Shown: piece after piece, positions 59,891-64,000 of the stretch
Layout of the letters: every line of letters starts with the position of its first letter
How positions within the stretch are numbered: the stretch's first letter is position 1
Origin: Cryptomeria japonica
Lineage: Eukaryota; Streptophyta; Pinopsida; Cupressales; Cupressaceae
DNA: 64,000 nt
Assembly: GCF_030272615.1 (NCBI RefSeq)
Contig: NC_081410.1
Location: 115,293,140-115,357,139 of the forward strand
Direction: 5' to 3'
Made by a program: the position numbers and the translations under genes
Notes under the pieces: model-generated
Database searches by the model: none
The model's input: the letters and a program-made list of their open reading frames with translations, nothing else
What the model was told of the DNA's origin: nothing

Positions 59891-61000
59891 ATCTGAAAAA
59901 GATGTAAAAAAAAAAATGAGAGAAGGAAGCAACACGGCTAAATCCATGACGTCAGCCTTCTTCTTCAAAGGACAGCCTGTCATCAATTTATTAAATTGTC
60001 AAATTTGTTTTTATAATTTGGCTGTTTCCAGCATGTGACTGTTTACGGTTATTATTATTATATTACTGGTTTGTTTTTTTTGTCAGCCGCGTTGACAATT
60101 TGGCTGTTTTTTAACTAGCATCTTGTGCTTAACGGTGTATTAATTATTAATTTTTTTAATTCATAATATTTTTTTTAAGTATGTTGCTTATAAAGTGTAC
60201 TATTGACATTTACAAAAAGAATTCGATTATTTTTTATTATTTGTGGTAATGATTTCTTTAAATTTATTTATTTTATTTTATTTTATTTTATATAATTTTA
60301 ATTTTTAAAAAAAGTTATTATTTTATTAATTTTGTAATTCTTTTGTTTTGTTTATATTTTGAAAATATAGTAAATATTAAAATTTTGTAGTCCAGTGGTA
60401 AGAATGATATATTACTTTATTATATTGTTATTCATGAAGTTTTAAATTTTTAAAGGTATGATTGGATGAAATTCAATTTGTAGATGATTTTGATGGATTG
60501 AATCTCTTTGTTTGTCATATCTTCTTAGTTGAAGGACAATTTTTTATTTATGTCTTATCTATGAAATATATATACTTATTCATTATCTCTTATTGTGAAA
60601 TATATATTTTCAGTAATTTTACTTATAGACATTAATATATATTTTAAATTTCAATGTCTTTATATTTAAAAATACATAACTTTTCTACTAAATACAAATT
60701 AATTAATTTATTATATATATTTATTTTATATTTTCTTTCATCTTTTTTTAATTCATCTTCTTTTATTTTTTCTCCTTGATTTTAAAATTGCATTTTAGTT
60801 TTTGAAAATAATATATAGATTGCTAAAATAAAACAACATTTTTTATATATTTTTATATATAGATAGCTATATTTATTTAAAAAGGCATTTTATTTTATTT
60901 TTTTAATTGTTTATAATGTATGAATACATAAATTACTTTAAAATTATTTAATTAAAAATATAATTCATGTAGTGATGATATAATTTTTATTTTAAATCTT
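59891..61000. repeat. dispersed 0.85-kb repeat, copy 2
   Basis: Same orientation as 11953-12790, beginning near atctgaaaaagat and ending near tgatgatataattttt. It has an extra AT-rich block of about 230 bases (roughly 60715-60955). Non-coding. Confidence 0.75.
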
Positions 61001-62197
61001 GCATACAACAACAACAACACCATCACTTAACCAGCATATTATAGAAAGAACCCATAAAAATAGTTATAGATAAAAATAATATTTGATTTTGATATCAATT
61101 CATTATTTCTTAAAAAATAAGAAATACAGGCTAAATATTAATTATTAGTCTTAGGCAATAGTATTGTAATGAGTTTTTTGTTTTTCCAGTTAACTAGTTC
61201 TTAAAAGCAGATTTTTAGGAAATCCAAAATAATTAGTTTTAGTGGCAACTATATAGCCAGAAATATATGTAAATTTAGAAAAATTAAACTTTCTTTATTT
61301 TTGTGATGGAAAATAAATATAGAATTTTATAATGTTATATTTTTTTTAATAATATATTATCATAAAATAGATCTATAATCAGATCAAATAATAAAATTTT
61401 CAAAAATTATCAATTTGTATAAAATTTTAAGGGATATATATTTATAATAATAATTACATAAGTAAAAAAAATGTTATATTTATAATAATAATTACATAAG
61501 TAAAAAAAATGTTATGTTATAATAAAATAAATTGATTTGTTATTTTTAGTTACAATTTTCTTTTATTGAATTAATATGTTTAAAACTAATTATACTTTTA
61601 TACATATTTTATTATATTTAAATTACAATGAATTTAAAATATTATTATTATTTTTATTTAATTAATTTGACTTAATAAAATTATTATCTATCAACACTAT
61701 TGTTATTTATTATTAATTTTAATTTTCTTAGTATTTAATTTTTTATAGAGGTTTTTTTACACATTTTTGTTTATTATATTTTAGTTTTTAAAGTAGATTT
61801 AAATCTAAAACTATTTCAATTATTTAACTTTATTTTATAAAATTAAAAAATTATTAGGATTTCTTTAATTTATATTATTTTTTCTAGTAAAATTTTAATT
61901 ATTATGAAATAATTATGTTTAATTTTTTTTATCTTAATTATTATAATTTTTAAAATATAATCATTATTAAAATTAAATCATAATTATTATTAAAACTATA
62001 CTAAAAACAAGGCAAGTGTTAGCCACTATGTGGCACTTGTTAATTATTAATTAGATATTTGACAGACAAATTATTTCGTGTCGAGGGTGTGGAGGAGGCC
62101 AAACATCCTCTCCCACTGAGGTAAGCCTACATTTTCATTTCCTATTTTTTTTGAATTTATTTTTTTGTTCGCATGATTGGCCTTCTAGCTGGCAAGA
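61001..62197. other. very AT-rich intergenic DNA
   Basis: No gene. Contains a 2 x 38-bp tandem duplication at 61441-61516 (tttataataataattacata units). The last 100 bases are less AT-rich and may already belong to the LINE fragment. Confidence 0.6.
61441..61516. repeat. 2 x 38-bp tandem duplication
   Basis: tttataataataattacata starts at 61441 and again at 61479 with the same downstream A run. Confidence 0.9.
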
Positions 62198-63165
62198 TTG
62201 GGAGCAATTAATGGTGTCGTATGGACTATGGATGGGTCTCCAAGCATCGAAGTTGGTAGTCTGACTTCTCCTAGCATTCACAATAAAGGTGATGCTCTTC
62301 CAAATGAGGCTAAGTCTTTCAAGGCTATACTGGTTGATAAATCGTTCTATGTGCCTAAAACTACGAAGTTTGACGCGGAATTGGTTTCACTATCAATAGG
62401 TAATGGCAAACCAGTAGGAGGAACACATAAGCAAAATGCTCTTTTTGTCTCCAACCCTGCAATTTCTCCTAATTCTAAAATGATTGATGCTCTTAATAAT
62501 GAGAAATATCGATTAAAAAAATATTATTATTTTTCTCACGGTCATGGACATTACCAAGTGCCCAGCTCGCAAATTCTTAGGCAAATGGTTTAGAAATATT
62601 TGGAATAAGAAATTAGGGTGTCATTTTTCTTTTTGAAGAATGATTAAAAAATGGTTATTCATTATTTTTTTCAATGACCCTAAATCTCAAGTGGCAGTAG
62701 TTGATAAGCAATTTTGATCCATTGGAAACTGTACATATAGAGCCCTCAAGTGGTCACCCGAGGCTATCTCTGATGAGATTTTGGCTTTGTCTTGTCCTAG
62801 GTTGATAGTGGTTAAAAATTTCCCTCCTTTGTTTTGGAATTTCATTCCTCAGTTGCGGTTTTAATCTGAGTTAATCCTAAGAAGGATCTCCCCAGATTTT
62901 TAAACCCCTTGGTCTATGTTATTGAAACCCTAGGGGGGATCAATGTATGCTTTTTATGTAGACACGAGGGTCATATTCGAAGGAATTGTCCAATCTTGAA
63001 TAAAAATAAGTTCCCTGTCAAACCTATTGGGTCTCCTAATGTGGCCCTCCCAAATCTGCCTATTAGTAATATATCTTAATCTTCACAACCTTTGGTTGAG
63101 GACTCTACCAACGTTATCCAAATACCTCTTATGGATAGCTTGAACTCTTTGAAGGCACCATCAAA
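62198..63165 (+). pseudogene. LINE ORF1 fragment (LINE D)
   Basis: ORF 62198-62593 begins MGAINGVVWTMDG and holds SFKAILVDKSFYVP, the usual N-terminal style of plant LINE ORF1. Further right, through stops and frame changes, a CCHC knuckle CFLCRHEGHIRRNC is readable near 62951 and a Pro/Asn/Ser-rich tail follows. There is no ORF2: the fragment breaks off near 63165, where telomere-like repeats begin. Confidence 0.7.
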
Positions 63166-63179
63166 ATTTTAAGTTTAGG

Positions 63180-64000
63180 GTAAGGTTTAGGGTTAGGGTT
63201 AGGATTTAGGGTTAGCGTTTAAAGTTAGGATTTAGGGTTAGGGTTTAAAGTTAGGATTTAGGGTTAGGATTTAGGATTAGGATTGGAATTATGGTTAGTT
63301 TAGGGTTAGGTTTAGGGTTATGGTTAGTATAACAAGGTTTAGGGTTAGGGTTACATTTTAGGGTTATGATAGATGATTACTGTTAGGGTTAGGGATATGA
63401 TTAGGATTAGGTTTACATCATGCTTAGGGTTAGGATTAGAAATCAGTTTAGGGTTAAATTATGGTTAGAGTTCAAAAAGGGTTAGAGTTATAGTTCAATT
63501 GGGGTTATGGTTCATGCACAATGATGGTTAGGGTTAAGATTGGGTTAGGGTTGGAGTTTAATTAGGGGAAATATTTGAGTTAGGGTTAGAATTAGAGTTA
63601 ATTAGGGTTTAATTAGGATTAGGGTTAGTATTATAGTTATATTTAGTGTTAGGATTCAAATAGGGTTAGGTTTGTAGAATAAAATTTGATTTTAAGGTTA
63701 GGGTTAAGGATTAATTAGAGTTATGGTTTATGTAATCATAAAGATTCAAATAGGGTTGGGGTTCATTTTGGTTTAGATTATGGATAGGGTCAAGGTAAGT
63801 TTGGGCTTATGGTCGAGGTTACTTTAGCGTTAAGGTTCAAGTTGAAGATAGGGTTTAATTATGGTTTGGATTAATTTCAGGGTTAGGTTATCATAAAGGT
63901 TCAAATACATTTAGATTAGGGTTAGGGTTAAGGTCAGGGTTAATGTTAGATTACAATTAAGGTTACTATTGTAGGATAAATTTGGGGGTTATGGTTAGGG
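63180..64000. repeat. second telomere-like field, duplicate of 49080-49855
   Basis: Degenerate TTAGGG-type repeats running to the window end. From about 63225 it follows 49080-49855 nearly base for base, including non-telomeric phrases such as gattggaattatggttag, caatgatggtt and gtaatcataaagattcaaa, apart from scattered substitutions and a 15-18 bp insertion near 63354. Confidence 0.9.

Overview
This is plant nuclear DNA. The only host gene I can support is a proline-rich extensin-like receptor kinase (PERK), a family known from land plants. The rest is almost entirely transposable elements of plant type: Ty3/gypsy elements including one with the double RNase H of the Tat lineage, L1-type LINEs with an RNase H, a tRNA-derived SINE, MITE-like elements and a telomere-like repeat field. 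The large nested stacks and the element types suggest a big-genome seed plant, possibly a gymnosperm, but nothing here fixes the species.

Layout. 1-6,450: an intact eight-exon PERK gene on the minus strand, with short tandem repeats just upstream of its start. 6,450-13,050: AT-rich intergenic DNA holding an eroded Ty3/gypsy integrase tail (minus), a possible LTR fragment, an 0.85-kb dispersed repeat whose second copy is at 59.9 kb, and microsatellites. 13,052-13,756: a fold-back (long inverted repeat) element. 13,848-44,000: a three-layer nest. The bottom layer is a relict minus-strand gag-protease element, split into 13,848-14,101 and 43,089-43,830. Into it went a very large Tat-type Ty3/gypsy element (14,102-43,083; duplication ATTAT; 1.14-kb LTRs). 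Into the 3' LTR of that went a 7.8-kb element with gag-protease but no reverse transcriptase (35,148-42,963; duplication CATAT), which belongs to the same family as the bottom relict. A 5'-truncated LINE (LINE A, 30,041-33,837; 17-bp duplication) sits inside the Tat element. 44,182-46,150: a minus-strand LINE remnant (LINE C). 46,330-50,130: degenerate TTAGGG-type repeats with an inserted solo LTR and a small MITE. 50,362-50,598: SINE. 50,920-59,464: an 8.5-kb LINE (LINE B) with ORF1, ORF2 and an extra 3' ORF. 59,900-61,000: second copy of the dispersed repeat. 62,198-63,165: LINE ORF1 fragment. 63,180-64,000: a second copy of part of the telomere-like field.

The most interesting signals are: (1) all three LINEs whose 3' ends are present carry an additional ORF between the RNase H domain and the LINE 3' end, and the three ORFs do not resemble each other; in two LINEs the target-site duplications prove that the extra ORF is part of the mobile unit. 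(2) The Tat element carries a 2-kb antisense ORF with a plant-mobile-domain-like protein, preceded by an array of the same 'ttagcgca' units found in the element's own sense leader. (3) A gag-protease-only LTR element is nested over a relict of its own family. (4) Internal stop codons across these elements are mostly TAG, as expected from C-to-T decay of CAG codons at methylated CHG sites.
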